A stretch of 64,000 bases of DNA from an uncultured Clostridium sp. GTDB lineage: Bacteria; Bacillota; Clostridia; TANB77; CAG-508. The notes under the pieces were generated by a model, which did no database searches, was not told where the DNA came from, and worked only from the letters and a program-made list of their open reading frames with translations. A program made the position numbers and the translations under genes. The stretch lies in assembly GCA_948471035.1 (NCBI GenBank), contig CAOKRC010000003.1, positions 1 to 64,000 of the forward strand, read 5' to 3'. Positions 45,782-57,300 of the stretch are shown one piece after another; position 1 is the first letter of the stretch, and each line of letters opens with the position of its first letter.

Positions 45782-45817
45782 AAAAAGGTTCTATATTTAT
45801 GCGTATAGAATCTTTTT
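45782..45817 (+). terminator. Terminator after the DUF378 gene
   Basis: AAAAAGGTTCTATA pairs with TATAGAATCTTTTT (one G-T pair) and continues into a T-run. Confidence 0.75.
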
Positions 45818-45936
45818 ATAGTTTTAATTAAATTGATAGAATAAGCAAGCCTCTATATAATTTAAAATGAATATTAGCATTGCCAAAACACAAAAAATTG
45901 TATATAATGTCTACAGCTAAAATTAGGAGGGATAAA

Positions 45937-47517
45937 ATGTTAATAACAAATGGAGTTACAGTAAGATTTGGAAAAAGAACATTATTTGAAGATGTAAACA
46001 TCAAATTTAATAAGGGTTGTTGCTATGGGATAATAGGTGCAAATGGAGCAGGAAAATCAACATTTTTAAAAGTGTTATCAGGAGATATAGAACCAAGTAA
46101 AGGTGAAGTAACAAAAGACAAAGGAGAAAGACTATCAGTATTAAAACAAAACCACTTTGAATTTGAAGAATATACAGTAATGGATACAGTAATAATGGGA
46201 AATGGTGAGCTATATAAAATAATGAAAGAAAAAGATGCTATCTACGCAAAACCAGACTTTAATGAAGAAGATGGAATGAGAGCAGCTAAATTAGAAGAAA
46301 GATTCGCAGAATTAGACGGATGGAACGCAGAAGCAGATGCAGCATCATTATTAAATGAATTAGGAATAGAAACAGAAAAACATTATAAATTAATGAGTGA
46401 ATTAGAGGCAAAAGAAAAAGTAAAAGTATTACTAGCACAAAGCCTATTTGGAAATCCAGATATACTATTATTAGACGAGCCTACTAACGACTTAGATCTT
46501 TCAAGTATTAACTGGCTAGAGGAATTCTTAATAAATTTCGAAAACACAGTAATAGTAGTATCACATGACAGATATTTCCTAAATAAAGTATGTACACACA
46601 TAGCAGATGTAGACTTTGGGCAAATAAAAGTATTTCCAGGAAACTATGATTTCTGGTATGAATCAAGTCAGCTTTTATTAAAACAAATGAAAGAACAAAA
46701 CAAAAAGAAAGAAGAAAAAATAAAAGAATTGCAAGCATTCATAGCAAGATTTAGTGCAAATGCATCAAAATCAAAACAAGCAACATCAAGAAAGAAATCA
46801 TTAGAAAAAATTGAACTAGATGAAATAAAACCATCAAACAGAAGATATCCATATATAGACTTTAAAGTAGATAGAGAACCAGGAAAAGAAATATTAAAAG
46901 TAAAAAACATTTCAAAAACAGTAAACGGAGAAAAACTACTAGATAATGTATCATTTGTAGTAAAAGAAGGAGATAAAATAGCATTTTTAGCAGACAATGA
47001 AAATGCAAAAACAGTATTATTCCAAATAATAGCAGGAGAAATAGAGCCAGATGAAGGAAAAATTGAGTGGGGAACAACAATTAGTAAAACATATTTCCCA
47101 AAAGATAACAACTACTTATTCGAAGAAGATATGACAATCACAGATTGGTTAAGACAATATTCAAAAGATCCAGACGAAACATATGTAAGAAGCTTTTTAG
47201 GAAGAATGCTATTCTCAGGAGAAGAATCACTAAAATATGTAAAAGTATTATCTGGAGGAGAAAAAGTAAGATGCGTACTTTCAAAAATGATGTTATCAGG
47301 AGCAAACTTACTTATAATGGACGAACCAACAAATCATTTAGATATGGAAAGCATAACAGCCCTAAATGAAGGAATGGCAAACTTTAAAGGAAACATTATT
47401 TTTACATCACACGACCACCAATTAACTGAAACTGTTGCAAATAGAATAATAGATATAAAACTAGATAAAGTAGTAGATAGAGAAGTAACATACAATGAAT
47501 ATCTAGGAATAGAATAA
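45937..47517 (+). CDS. ABC-F family ATPase (YkpA/YbiT-like)
   Basis: Start ATG 45937 after AGGAGGG. 526 residues with two ABC domains and no membrane span. NBD1: Walker A 'GIIGANGAGKST' (~30), Walker B 'ILLLDEPTNDLD'. NBD2: P-loop degenerate ('FLADNENAKTVLFQ'), signature 'VLSGGEKVRCVL', Walker B 'LLIMDEPTNHLD'. The NBD1 signature is also weak ('LMSELEAKEKV'). Those features are usual in the YkpA group. ABC-F proteins act on the ribosome E site; this housekeeping type is not linked to drug resistance. No in-frame CGG. Confidence 0.9.
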   Translation: MLITNGVTVRFGKRTLFEDVNIKFNKGCCYGIIGANGAGKSTFLKVLSGDIEPSKGEVTKDKGERLSVLKQNHFEFEEYTVMDTVIMGNGELYKIMKEKDAIYAKPDFNEEDGMRAAKLEERFAELDGWNAEADAASLLNELGIETEKHYKLMSELEAKEKVKVLLAQSLFGNPDILLLDEPTNDLDLSSINWLEEFLINFENTVIVVSHDRYFLNKVCTHIADVDFGQIKVFPGNYDFWYESSQLLLKQMKEQNKKKEEKIKELQAFIARFSANASKSKQATSRKKSLEKIELDEIKPSNRRYPYIDFKVDREPGKEILKVKNISKTVNGEKLLDNVSFVVKEGDKIAFLADNENAKTVLFQIIAGEIEPDEGKIEWGTTISKTYFPKDNNYLFEEDMTITDWLRQYSKDPDETYVRSFLGRMLFSGEESLKYVKVLSGGEKVRCVLSKMMLSGANLLIMDEPTNHLDMESITALNEGMANFKGNIIFTSHDHQLTETVANRIIDIKLDKVVDREVTYNEYLGIE

Positions 47518-47719
47518 AGAATAATCTAAAAACATAAGTAATATAAGATTAAAAATTCCATTTTTCAAGGCGTTTTAGTATATTTGATTTAAATAAACAA
47601 TGTAATATACTATACTAAAAAAGAAATATTAACGTTTTGCTTAAAGTATGTCGAATCCATTTTTATCTTATATTACTTATGTTATATATAATGGTAGAAA
47701 AAAGAAAGAGGAAACAAAA

Positions 47720-49879
47720 ATGAATATAGAAAAACGAATTGCAGAAGAATTAAATATAAAAGAAATTCAAGTACAAAAAACAGTAGAATTAATAGATGGA
47801 GGAAATACAATTCCATTTATAGCACGTTATAGAAAAGAAGTAACTGGAGGATTATCAGACGAGGTCTTAAGAGAACTAGGAGAAAGACTTACATACCTTA
47901 GAAATTTAAGTGATAGAAAAGAAGAAGTAACAAAATCCATAGAAGCACAAGGAAAACTAACAGAAGAAATTAAAAAAGAACTAGAAAATGCAATAACACT
48001 TGCAGAAGTAGAAGACATATATAGACCATATAAACAAAAGAAAAGAACACGTGCAACTCAAGCCAAAGAAAAAGGACTAGAACCACTTGCAAAAATAATA
48101 TATGAACAAAACGAAACAGTAAACTTAGAAGAAATTGCAAAAGAATATATAAACAAAGAAAAAGAAGTAAATACTGTAGAAGACGCAATAGCTGGAGCAT
48201 TAGACATAATAGCAGAAAACATATCAGACAATCCAGAATTTAGAAAACAAATAAAAAGGATATGCTATCGTGAGTCAACATTAAATACAAAAGCAACAAA
48301 ACCAGAAGAAAAATCAAACTATGAAATGTACTATGAATTTGCTGAAAATGTAAATAGACTTCCAAGCCATAGAATACTTGCAATAAACAGAGGAGAAAAA
48401 GAAGAATACTTAAAAGTAAAAATAGAAAAACCAGAAGATAAAATAATATACTTATTAGAAAAAAGAATAATAAAAAAAGAAAGCAAGTTTAAAAGCGACT
48501 TACAAAACACAATTGGGGATGCATGGAAAAGACTAATAGAAAGTTCTATAGATAGAGAAATAAGAGCAGATTTAACTGAAAAAGCAGAAATTCAAGCAAT
48601 AAAAGTATTTGGTAAAAATGCGAAACAACTTTTACTTGGGGCACCACTTAAAGGACTAACAGTAATAGGATTTGACCCAGCATATAGAACAGGATGTAAA
48701 ATAGCAGTAATAGATGAAACAGGAAAAGTATTAGATACAACAACAATATATCCAACAGAGCCACAAAATGATGTAGAAGGAGCAAAAAAAGTATTAATAA
48801 ACCTAATAGCAAAATACAATGTAGATATGTTTGCAATTGGAAATGGAACAGCATCACGTGAATCAGAACAATTTGTAGCCGAAACAATAAAAGAAGTAAA
48901 AGAAAAATACAAAAAAGACGTGCATTATGCAATTGTTTCAGAAGCGGGAGCAAGTGTATATTCAGCATCAAAACTAGCAACAGAAGAATATCCTAATATT
49001 AACGTATCCCTAAGAGGAGCAATATCAATAGCAAGACGATTACAAGACCCACTAGCAGAACTTGTAAAAATAGATCCAAAGGCAATAGGAGTAGGACAAT
49101 ATCAACATGATGTAAATCAAAAGAAATTAGAAGAAAGCCTAACATGGGTAGTAGAAGACGCGGTAAATAAAGTAGGAGTAGATGTAAACACAGCAACACC
49201 ATCATTACTTTCATATGTAGCAGGACTAAATAAAACAATAAGTAAAAATATAGTAACATATAGAGATGAATTTGGAAAAATAAAAGAAAGAAAAGAACTA
49301 TTAAAAGTACCAAAGCTAGGGAAAGTAGCATTTGAGCAATGTGCAGGATTTATAAGAATATATGATGGGTCTAATCCACTAGAAATAACAGGAGTACATC
49401 CAGAAAGTTATGAAAAAACAGAAAAGCTACTTGAAAACTTAGGATATAATAAAGAAGACATAAAAAACAAAGAAAAAGTAGGTGAATTAAAAGAAAAATT
49501 ATCAAAACTAAACGTAGAAAAAACTGCGAAAGAATTAAAAATAGGAGAAATGACATTAAAAGATATAATAGGAGAACTAACAAAACCAGGAAGAGACCCA
49601 AGAGAAGACTTACCAAAACCAATATTAAGAAATGATGTACTAAAAATAGAAGACTTAAAAGATGGAATGATATTATCAGGCACAGTAAGAAATGTAATAG
49701 ACTTTGGAGCATTTATAGACATAGGAATAAAACATGATGGATTAGTACATATATCAGAAATGAGTGAAAGTTTTGTAAAAAATCCATTAGATATAGTATC
49801 AGTAGGAGATATAGTAAAAGTAAAAATAATAGAAATAGATTTAGAAAGACAAAAAGTAAAACTAAGTATGAAAATATAA
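47720..49879 (+). CDS. tex: Tex family RNA-binding transcription accessory protein
   Basis: Start ATG 47720 behind AAAGAGG. 719 residues in the Tex order: N-terminal helical domain with 'GGNTIPFIARYRKEVTGGL', YqgF-like RNase H fold ('VIGFDPAYRTGCKIAVID', ~325), helix-hairpin-helix region ('GVDVNTATPSLLSYVAGL', ~480-560) and C-terminal S1 domain (~645-719, 'DFGAFIDIGIKHDGLVHISE'). Tex binds nucleic acid and is linked to transcription and RNA decay. Its CGG strings are all out of frame. Confidence 0.95.
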   Translation: MNIEKRIAEELNIKEIQVQKTVELIDGGNTIPFIARYRKEVTGGLSDEVLRELGERLTYLRNLSDRKEEVTKSIEAQGKLTEEIKKELENAITLAEVEDIYRPYKQKKRTRATQAKEKGLEPLAKIIYEQNETVNLEEIAKEYINKEKEVNTVEDAIAGALDIIAENISDNPEFRKQIKRICYRESTLNTKATKPEEKSNYEMYYEFAENVNRLPSHRILAINRGEKEEYLKVKIEKPEDKIIYLLEKRIIKKESKFKSDLQNTIGDAWKRLIESSIDREIRADLTEKAEIQAIKVFGKNAKQLLLGAPLKGLTVIGFDPAYRTGCKIAVIDETGKVLDTTTIYPTEPQNDVEGAKKVLINLIAKYNVDMFAIGNGTASRESEQFVAETIKEVKEKYKKDVHYAIVSEAGASVYSASKLATEEYPNINVSLRGAISIARRLQDPLAELVKIDPKAIGVGQYQHDVNQKKLEESLTWVVEDAVNKVGVDVNTATPSLLSYVAGLNKTISKNIVTYRDEFGKIKERKELLKVPKLGKVAFEQCAGFIRIYDGSNPLEITGVHPESYEKTEKLLENLGYNKEDIKNKEKVGELKEKLSKLNVEKTAKELKIGEMTLKDIIGELTKPGRDPREDLPKPILRNDVLKIEDLKDGMILSGTVRNVIDFGAFIDIGIKHDGLVHISEMSESFVKNPLDIVSVGDIVKVKIIEIDLERQKVKLSMKI

Positions 49880-49977
49880 TTGAATCTATATAAAAATTGT
49901 GGTAAAATAGTATTTGTAAAAAATAATTAAGTTCAATAAAGAACTTAGGCTCTATAAAATAATGGAGGGTATAAAAA

Positions 49978-50145
49978 ATGGGAGCACGTATTAACGTAGA
50001 AATTTCAAAACCCCATGAAAATTATCAGTATACATCAGGGGATATCGAGCAAATTGCATACAAGATAATTAATCAGCTTGGAAATGCAGATGCTAAAAAA
50101 ATAGCTGAATATTTAAACCTTGCGACTGACGATTTTAAGAGCTAA
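49978..50145 (+). CDS. Small conserved-looking protein, 55 aa
   Basis: ATG 49978 follows ATGGAGGGT. The product ('INVEISKPHENYQYTSGDIE', then a helix) is soluble. It has its own strong terminator directly after the stop, supporting a real gene. Not recognised. Confidence 0.7.
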   Translation: MGARINVEISKPHENYQYTSGDIEQIAYKIINQLGNADAKKIAEYLNLATDDFKS

Positions 50146-50146
50146 G

Positions 50147-50182
50147 AAAAAACCGTTCACTTTTAGAGTGAACGGTTTTTTC
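50147..50182 (+). terminator. Strong terminator
   Basis: AAAAAACCGTTCACT pairs with GAGTGAACGGTTTTTT, loop TTTA, then T-rich. Confidence 0.9.
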
Positions 50183-50266
50183 TATATTAACAAAAATATA
50201 AATGTATAGTATATTTATAAATGTTTTTCACCAACATTTATGTTCTTATATGTCAAATTTTTAATT

Positions 50267-51028
50267 CTATTCTTCAGTTTTAGTTTCAGTAACTGTATTA
50301 GTTTCTGTTGCTTTACCTGCAAGGTCTTCATAGAAGCAAATGAAAGCAACCATTATATAAGGCATTAACCAAAGCATACCTATTCCCATAGTAATTCCAG
50401 CAAGAATTGACCAACCAATGAAAGTTAAACTTAACCAGAAAAATCTCCATCTGTTACCTCTCATTAGTTTTTCACTCATTTCTACGACTTCTTTGCCAGT
50501 CATATCTGGATTATCATTTAAAATATAGTAACTTAAAGAATATAAAAATCCTTTAACAATTACATAAATTAAAGAAACAACATATCCAATTACACTTATA
50601 AAAGCTAAAAATCCAAAACCTGCAACTCCACCAGAAGATTCAGCAATTATTGCAGAAGCAAGAGAACCTCCAAGAGAAACTACAAGTAAAATAATAAAAA
50701 TTACAATTAAACATATAGGTAAAATCATTTTAAGAATTATATTCCCAAATACGCCCCATACCTTTGCAAATGAAGAAAATCCAAAATTTAAAAAGTCTGT
50801 ATAATTAACATCTTCATCTCTTTTAAGTTTCATAAAAGAAACAATTAATCCATAAGAAATAGGTGTAGAAATTACAAAAAGAATAATACCACCTACTACT
50901 GGAATAAGTCTGCAAACAAAGTTAATTACAAAAACAATAATTGCATAAACTAATGTAAGTAATGCAGATTTTCCCCATTTACCAGCAAGTGCCTTACGAG
51001 CATTTGCTCTAATTTCTGATGCTACCAT
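50267..51028 (-). CDS. DUF975 family integral membrane protein
   Basis: 253 residues; ATG 51028 after AGGAGG. The start 'SEIRANARKALAGKWGKSAL' is the DUF975 hallmark, followed by five to six membrane segments and a polar tail. 'NPDMTGKEVVEMSEKLMRGN' in the loop before the last spans is also typical. Function unknown; it may be a membrane stress or permeability factor. Confidence 0.9.
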   Translation of the reverse strand: MVASEIRANARKALAGKWGKSALLTLVYAIIVFVINFVCRLIPVVGGIILFVISTPISYGLIVSFMKLKRDEDVNYTDFLNFGFSSFAKVWGVFGNIILKMILPICLIVIFIILLVVSLGGSLASAIIAESSGGVAGFGFLAFISVIGYVVSLIYVIVKGFLYSLSYYILNDNPDMTGKEVVEMSEKLMRGNRWRFFWLSLTFIGWSILAGITMGIGMLWLMPYIMVAFICFYEDLAGKATETNTVTETKTEE

Positions 51029-51254
51029 AAAAACATCCTCCTTTTAATAATAAAATTCGACTTAAATATACAATAAATTATGTAATATGTCAATATAAAA
51101 GATGACATAAAAGTTACAATATAATAGGTTTACCCAATATAGTATAGACACGGTAATATAGAGCTTTCTTTTTTTGTATACTAAAAAAGAAAATGTCCAA
51201 TATCACGCAAGAAAGAGTGGATTAATAGGATATCCATTATTCAGTAACAAAATA

Positions 51255-51280
51255 GAGATAGAAAATTTAATTTCTATCTC
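51255..51280. terminator. Hairpin after the HD-GYP gene
   Basis: GAGATAGAAA and TTTCTATCTC pair perfectly around ATTTAA. It lies 24 bases beyond the minus-strand stop at 51304. The T-run is weak. Confidence 0.5.
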
Positions 51281-51303
51281 TACAAATATATAATAAAAAC
51301 TTC

Positions 51304-52359
51304 CTAAATATACCTATTTTGTATATCTTTAATTTCATCATAGTGATTATCTAAAATATCTAAAAATACATCAGCAATTTTAGGGTCAAACTGAGTACCT
51401 TTGCATCTTTCAATTTCAGCTCTAACAACTTCTAGAGGAAGAGGTTCCCTGTATGATCTTTTAGAAGTCATTGCATCAAAAGTATCGCTAACTGCAGCAA
51501 TGCGAGCAAAAAATGGAATTTCTTCACCCTTTAATTTTCCAGGATATCCAGTACCATCATATTTTTCGTGATGATGTTTAACAATAGGAATTAAATCCTT
51601 AAAAATAGTTGCAGTAGATAAAATATGTGCACCAATAGTAGGATGATTTTTAATTTCAGAATATTCATCATCAGTAAGTTTATCAGTTTTAAGCAAAATA
51701 CTATCAGGAACACCAATTTTACCAATATCATGAAATAATCCACCAATACGTAAATCATTTAAATCATTTTCTGGAAGGTCCATATATTTACCAATCAAAA
51801 CACTATACTCAGAAACTCTATCAGAATGCCCTCTTGTATATGAATCCTTAGCTTCAACAGTATAACGTAAAGTTTGAATACTCTCCATATAAGAACGTTC
51901 TAATTTATCATAAGTATCTTTTAACTCATTATTAATCTTCTTAATCAAATTCATCTGTGAAATAGCCTTAATACCAGACTCGATAAGAAGAAGTAACTGA
52001 TCAAACTTATCACTCTTTTCACAATAACCTTGAATATCAAGACGTCTAATAGTTTCAAGAGGAGGAGCCAAATCTTTATGACCTGTTAGTAATAAAATAT
52101 ATAATTCTTTATTAAACTTTCTAATTTCCTCAACTACTTGGTCACCATGAATAGGAGTCATAATAAAGTCTAAAAGCATCAAATCAAAATGTTCATTTTT
52201 AACTTTTTCAATAGCTTCCATAGGATCAGTAACACCTGTAAATTCATATCCAGAACGTTTAAGAAAAATAGAAAGAGAATCAATAATACCAATTTCGTCA
52301 TCAACAACAATTATTTTATAGCCATTAGAAGCCTGTGCTTCTACATTACCTTTTCTCAT
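51304..52359 (-). CDS. Response regulator with HD-GYP domain
   Basis: 351 residues, ATG 52359 after AAGAGGTG. Receiver domain at ~14-130 with acidic Asp20/Asp21, phospho-acceptor Asp64 ('MLLDFIMTP') and 'LLTGHKD'. A linker helix (~135-165) leads to the HD-GYP domain (~170-345): 'GLFHDIGKIGVPD', 'IVKHHHEKYDGTGYP' and 'IAAVSDTFDAMTSKRSYRE'. HD-GYP proteins hydrolyse cyclic-di-GMP. It follows the histidine kinase gene (184-base gap) and is its likely partner, so the NRPS region is tied to a two-component, cyclic-di-GMP output. Confidence 0.92.
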   Translation of the reverse strand: MRKGNVEAQASNGYKIIVVDDEIGIIDSLSIFLKRSGYEFTGVTDPMEAIEKVKNEHFDLMLLDFIMTPIHGDQVVEEIRKFNKELYILLLTGHKDLAPPLETIRRLDIQGYCEKSDKFDQLLLLIESGIKAISQMNLIKKINNELKDTYDKLERSYMESIQTLRYTVEAKDSYTRGHSDRVSEYSVLIGKYMDLPENDLNDLRIGGLFHDIGKIGVPDSILLKTDKLTDDEYSEIKNHPTIGAHILSTATIFKDLIPIVKHHHEKYDGTGYPGKLKGEEIPFFARIAAVSDTFDAMTSKRSYREPLPLEVVRAEIERCKGTQFDPKIADVFLDILDNHYDEIKDIQNRYI

Positions 52360-52512
52360 AGATTCACCTCTTAATATTTATATAGAACTATTATATTAGT
52401 AAATTAAAAGAAAAGCAATATAAAAATAGAAAAATTACATAAAAGAAGTAAAAAAATCGACAAAATTCGACTATAAAAGATTTAAATATAAAAACTTACA
52501 GTATATGAAATA

Positions 52513-52536
52513 ATACCCAGAGCCACCTCTGGGTAT
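52513..52536 (-). terminator. Terminator after the histidine kinase gene
   Basis: ATACCCAGAG pairs perfectly with CTCTGGGTAT around CCAC, beginning seven bases after the shifted stop codon. Its position fits the end of the gene as read through the CGG shift. Confidence 0.7.
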
Positions 52537-52542
52537 AAATAT

Positions 52543-54334
52543 CTATAAAGGAAGAATTATATTAAATTTAGTACCCTTTCCGTAGAGTAGAATCAAAAGT
52601 AATATCACCACTAAAATGGCCACGAATAGTTGAATAAGACATAAACATACCAAGACCAGTACCATTTTTGCCTTTAGTAGTAATCATCTCTTTAAACAAC
52701 TTATCCTTAACCTCGATAGGCATACCGCACCCATAATCCTGAACAGAAATAACAAGATTATTATTATTTTTATTAAAGCTTAAATCTATGCTCTTATTAG
52801 TTTCACCATTATAGGCTTGAATAGCATTAGAAATAATATTATTAATAACTTGAACTAAACTATTAACATTACCATGTAAAGAAATCATATCATCAATATT
52901 CATATTAACCTTCATATCAATTAAAGCATTCTTAAGCTCATGTTTCATAAGAATATTAATACGTTTAACAAGTTCATTAATAGTAAAACTATCTTCCTCA
53001 TCTTCATTTAAAGTAACAGCTTGTCCTTTAACAGCAGTAATAATATCAGACATATATGAAGTATGAGTTTTAATTTTCTCAATCCATTCACTCATATCAT
53101 GTGCAATTTCGTGATGATCTTGAAAATTTACTTCAGGGTCTTCAATAGAATAATCATATTCTTTAACTAAATCAGTAAGACCTTCAGCAGCACCAGCAAT
53201 AGACATAATAGGAGTTTTTAAGTTATGTGCAATACCACCAACAAGCTGACCAAGAGAAGCAAGACGTTCTTTTTCAACAAGTAAATCCTGATTTTCTTTA
53301 ATCGTATTCATATCCTCAATATGTTGAGTTATATCCTTAAGAAGAATAAGAGTACCAACATATTTGCTATTTGATTTTATATCATTAATTTCAATATTAA
53401 AATACTTATTTACACTTTCAAAATGCTTTTCAAAATGAAAAGTATCATTTGAAGACTTTATTTTATCTAAAGTTATAAGCAATGAATCAATGTTAATATT
53501 GTGCTCATTAAAACCTTGTATTAAATCAGCAATATCCTTATTTCTAACATCATTTGATTTAACATTAAAAGTAGTTAAAAAAGTTTCATTAAAATCAGTA
53601 ACAACATTATTTTCATTTAAAACAATATAACTGTCCGAAATTCTATCAACTATTTTTTGCAGAGCAATTGGCGTAATTTTCAAAAAGTCAAATTTAAAAA
53701 TAGCAAGAGCAAAACAAATTACAGTTGCAGTAAAAGAAAGCGGAGTAACGTATATAGTCATAGGCAATAGCTTAAAGCTTCCCAATATATTTATAACTAT
53801 AGGAATTGAAATTCCTAAAACAATTAGTAAGGACTGTTTTGAAAAAAAACCAGAGTTTTTAATTGAAAAGCGTAATAAACGAAATATTCCTAAAAACAAT
53901 AAAGTATAAGAATAGATGTAGTGTACAAAAATATAAGGTCCATGAGTAGTATTATTAAGATTTGTAGAGTATATTTCGTAAAATAGATGATGATAATCAT
54001 TTGTCCATAACACTAATAAAGATATTATAGGTACAACTAATAAAAGTAAATGTTTTTTACTAAAGTTTATTTTTGTGTTTTCAAATATCAAACCAGTAAA
54101 AAATACGCTAACAGGCAAAAAGCATCCACCAATATATGAAAAATAGTCAAAATATATTGGATTTATATTAAGTGTATTGCTGAATGTAGTTAGCAATACA
54201 AAAAAGCATAATATAAATAATAATATTAAATTAATTAAAAAAATTTTTTTTAATTGCTCATTTTTTTTGTTTTTTAATATATAAAAATATAAAATTATAA
54301 TTAAAATACAAGATAGAAATAGTAGAATATTCAT
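52543..54334 (-). CDS. 7TM-PAS histidine kinase with one CGG +1 shift site at its C-terminus
   Basis: ATG 54334 follows AAGAGGTGG. Seven hydrophobic segments (~2-210) form a 7TM-type sensor, followed by a PAS-like domain (~220-335), the phosphorylation site His370 ('GIAHNLKTP') and an ATPase domain with 'NNIISNAIQAY', 'VQDYGCGMP' and 'NGTGLGMFMSY'. CGG at codon 585 (52582-52580) would end the protein four codons later as Arg-Lys-Gly-Tyr. Skipping C gives 'STLGKGTKFNIILPL', the normal last strand of these kinases, stop at 52545-52543, 596 aa. It starts 20 bases after the NRPS stop, so the two are probably co-transcribed. This is a chromosomal case of the CGG rule. Confidence 0.92.
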
Positions 54335-54354
54335 AATAGAAATCCACCTCTTTA

Positions 54355-57300
54355 TTAATTAATATATAAGTTAAAATAACCAATATCTGTTAAATATTTA
54401 AAATAATTTCTGATATAGTTTATATCTATGTATGGCCATTCAAAACCTATTTTTAGTAAAAATTCTTTAGTAAAATTAGATTGTATATTAACTTGCGATT
54501 TATATACTAGTTTTTTATCAGCATTCAAGTCATTTATGATGCCTTCAAGTTCTTGTTTCTTAGAAGAATCCTGTAATAAAGCTTGAATAGTATTAGAAAA
54601 TTCTTCATCTGGAATTAAACTAATATTAATGCCTATTTCATGTAACATATTGAATAATCTATCTAAATAAACATGTTTTTCATTCAATAAATGGAAAACT
54701 GTAAAATCTTTATTAATATGATTTGCAATATCAATAATTGCATTACCACAATAATCAATGGGTGTAAATTCACAATATAAGTTTAGTAAACTTTTTGGAA
54801 AAACACCAATTTGTAAAAAAGATTTAAGTCTATTTACAAAAGCATTTTCAAAATGATTTTGTTGAAATTTGCCTTCAGAAAATCTGCTAGTTAAATTACC
54901 CATTCTTAAAATACAAGCTTGTAATCCACCTAAAATTGCATCTAAAACAAGTTTTTCTGCCTCAAATTTACTTCTAACATAAAAATTCTTTAAATTTTGT
55001 CCAATATAAAAGTTTGTTTCATTAAAGAACATATCTTTTTCAAAATTATTATCTATATTAGCACCCTCTGCAAGATTATTTCCAGATACACTAATAGTAG
55101 AAACATGTAATAATTTTAAATTATATACCTTACAAAAGTCAATGACTCTTTTTGTACCTATAATATTAATTTTTTCAAAATCATTATAACTACCATAATG
55201 TTTTACTAATGCAGCACAATGAATAACAGTATTTACGTTAGTACCTAAAACATTATAATCAATCATATTTAAACCAAAGTCATTTAAAGTAATATCTCCT
55301 TCAACAAGTTTGATTCTATTTCCAATATAACTATCATATTGTGTATCAAAATAAAAATGTAAAACATTTTTTAGTCTATCTTCAGGAGACATATTATTTT
55401 TGCCTCTAATTAAACAATAAATTGTACCATTTTCCTTTTTTAAATAACTATCTAATACGTGTGCACCTAAAAATCCAGTAAAGCCTGTAAGAAGGACATT
55501 TCCAATAGGAGTATTTTGTATTTCCATATCTGTAGTTATTTGATTATTTTCCAGTATAGTATTATATTTCTCATAATCAAAGTTGTTTTCTGTATAAGAA
55601 TCAGTAGTATGATTAATACATTTTGCTAATTCCTGAACAGTAGGGTGATCAAATATGTCTGCGTAAGTTATTTGCAAATTATTACTAATAGCCTCAACTT
55701 GTAATTTAATAGCCAATAAAGAATTTCCACCCAATTCAAAGAAATCATCATCAATACCAATATCATCGAAAGATAATAATTTCTTGAAAATATCTAAAAG
55801 TAATTTTTCATTTTCATTAGTTGGTTGTTTAATTTTACCTTTAATATGATTTGATTTAAAATTAGTAGGTAATGATTTTCTATCAACCTTTCCATTTGTA
55901 TTAATAGGTAATTTTTCTAGTTGCATAAAATAAGTAGGTATCATATAAATTGGTAAATTTCTTTTTAAGTATTGTTTTAATTCGTGTATATCAATTTGTT
56001 TATCAGCAACAATATAAGAGCAAATATTTTTTTCACCTTTAATTTCATTTACAATTGTAAAACATTCTTTCATAGAAGGAAAAGTTGCAATCCTAGCATT
56101 AACTTCCCCAATCTCAACTCTAAAACCTCTAATTTTTACCTGATTATCAATTCTTCCAATAAAATCAATACATCCATTTGGCAACCATTTTACTAAATCG
56201 CCAGTCTTATATACTAATCCAGTTCCAAAAGGATTTTCAATAAATTTTTCATTAGTTAAATTATCATTATTTAGGTATCCTTTTGCAACTCCATCTCCAC
56301 CAACCCATAATTCACCAGGTACTCCAATAGGATTTAAATTTCCTGTCGTAGAAACAACATATGCAGTTGAATTTGAAATTGGTTTTCCAATAGGTATTGA
56401 ATTAGTATATTTTTTATCAATTGTAAAACAACAAGAAAAGGTAGTATTTTCTGTTGGACCATACCCATTAATAACTGTTAAATTAGGGTTAGCCACTTTT
56501 ACCATATTAATATGTTTTGGAGAAAGAACATCTCCACCAGTTAATAGTGTTTTTACACTACGAAACATATGAGGATTTTCTTCACACAATTGATTAAATA
56601 GAGGTGCAGTAAGCCATAAAATAGTAATTTTATTATTAATTACATAATCTTGTAATAATTGAGAATCTAATAATGCTTCTTTTTTAATAATATATAACTC
56701 AAAACCATTTAACAAAGTACCAAAAATCTCAAAAGTACATGCATCAAAAACAATGGAACCTGTTTGAAGAATTCTTTCTTTTTTATCAAAAGTTATAAAA
56801 TTATTATTTTTTACTAATCTAATAATATTTCTGTGTTTTACCATAACGCCCTTAGGATTTCCTGTTGAACCAGAAGTGTACATGATGTATGCTAAATTAT
56901 CAGCAGAAATATTTTTACAATATATATTTTCAAAATCATTTTGAGAATATATAGGGCTATCTATATCAATACATAAGGCTTGTATAGTACCATTAGATTT
57001 ATGAATATTAGCTTTTGTTGTTAAAAGAATTTTTGATTTTGAATCTCTTATAATATAATCTATTCTATCACTTGGGTAATTAACATCAATAGGAAGATAT
57101 GTTGCACCGACTTTTAAAGTAGCAATAATAGATATTATAGATTCAAGAGATTTATCTAATAATAAGCAAACTATATCATTTGTATTAACACTATTTGCAA
57201 GTAAAAACCTAGCTAACTGGTTAGCTTTTTCATTTAATTCTCTATAAGTTAATTTTTTATCTTCAAAAACAACAGCAATATTATCAGGAGTTTTTTCTAC

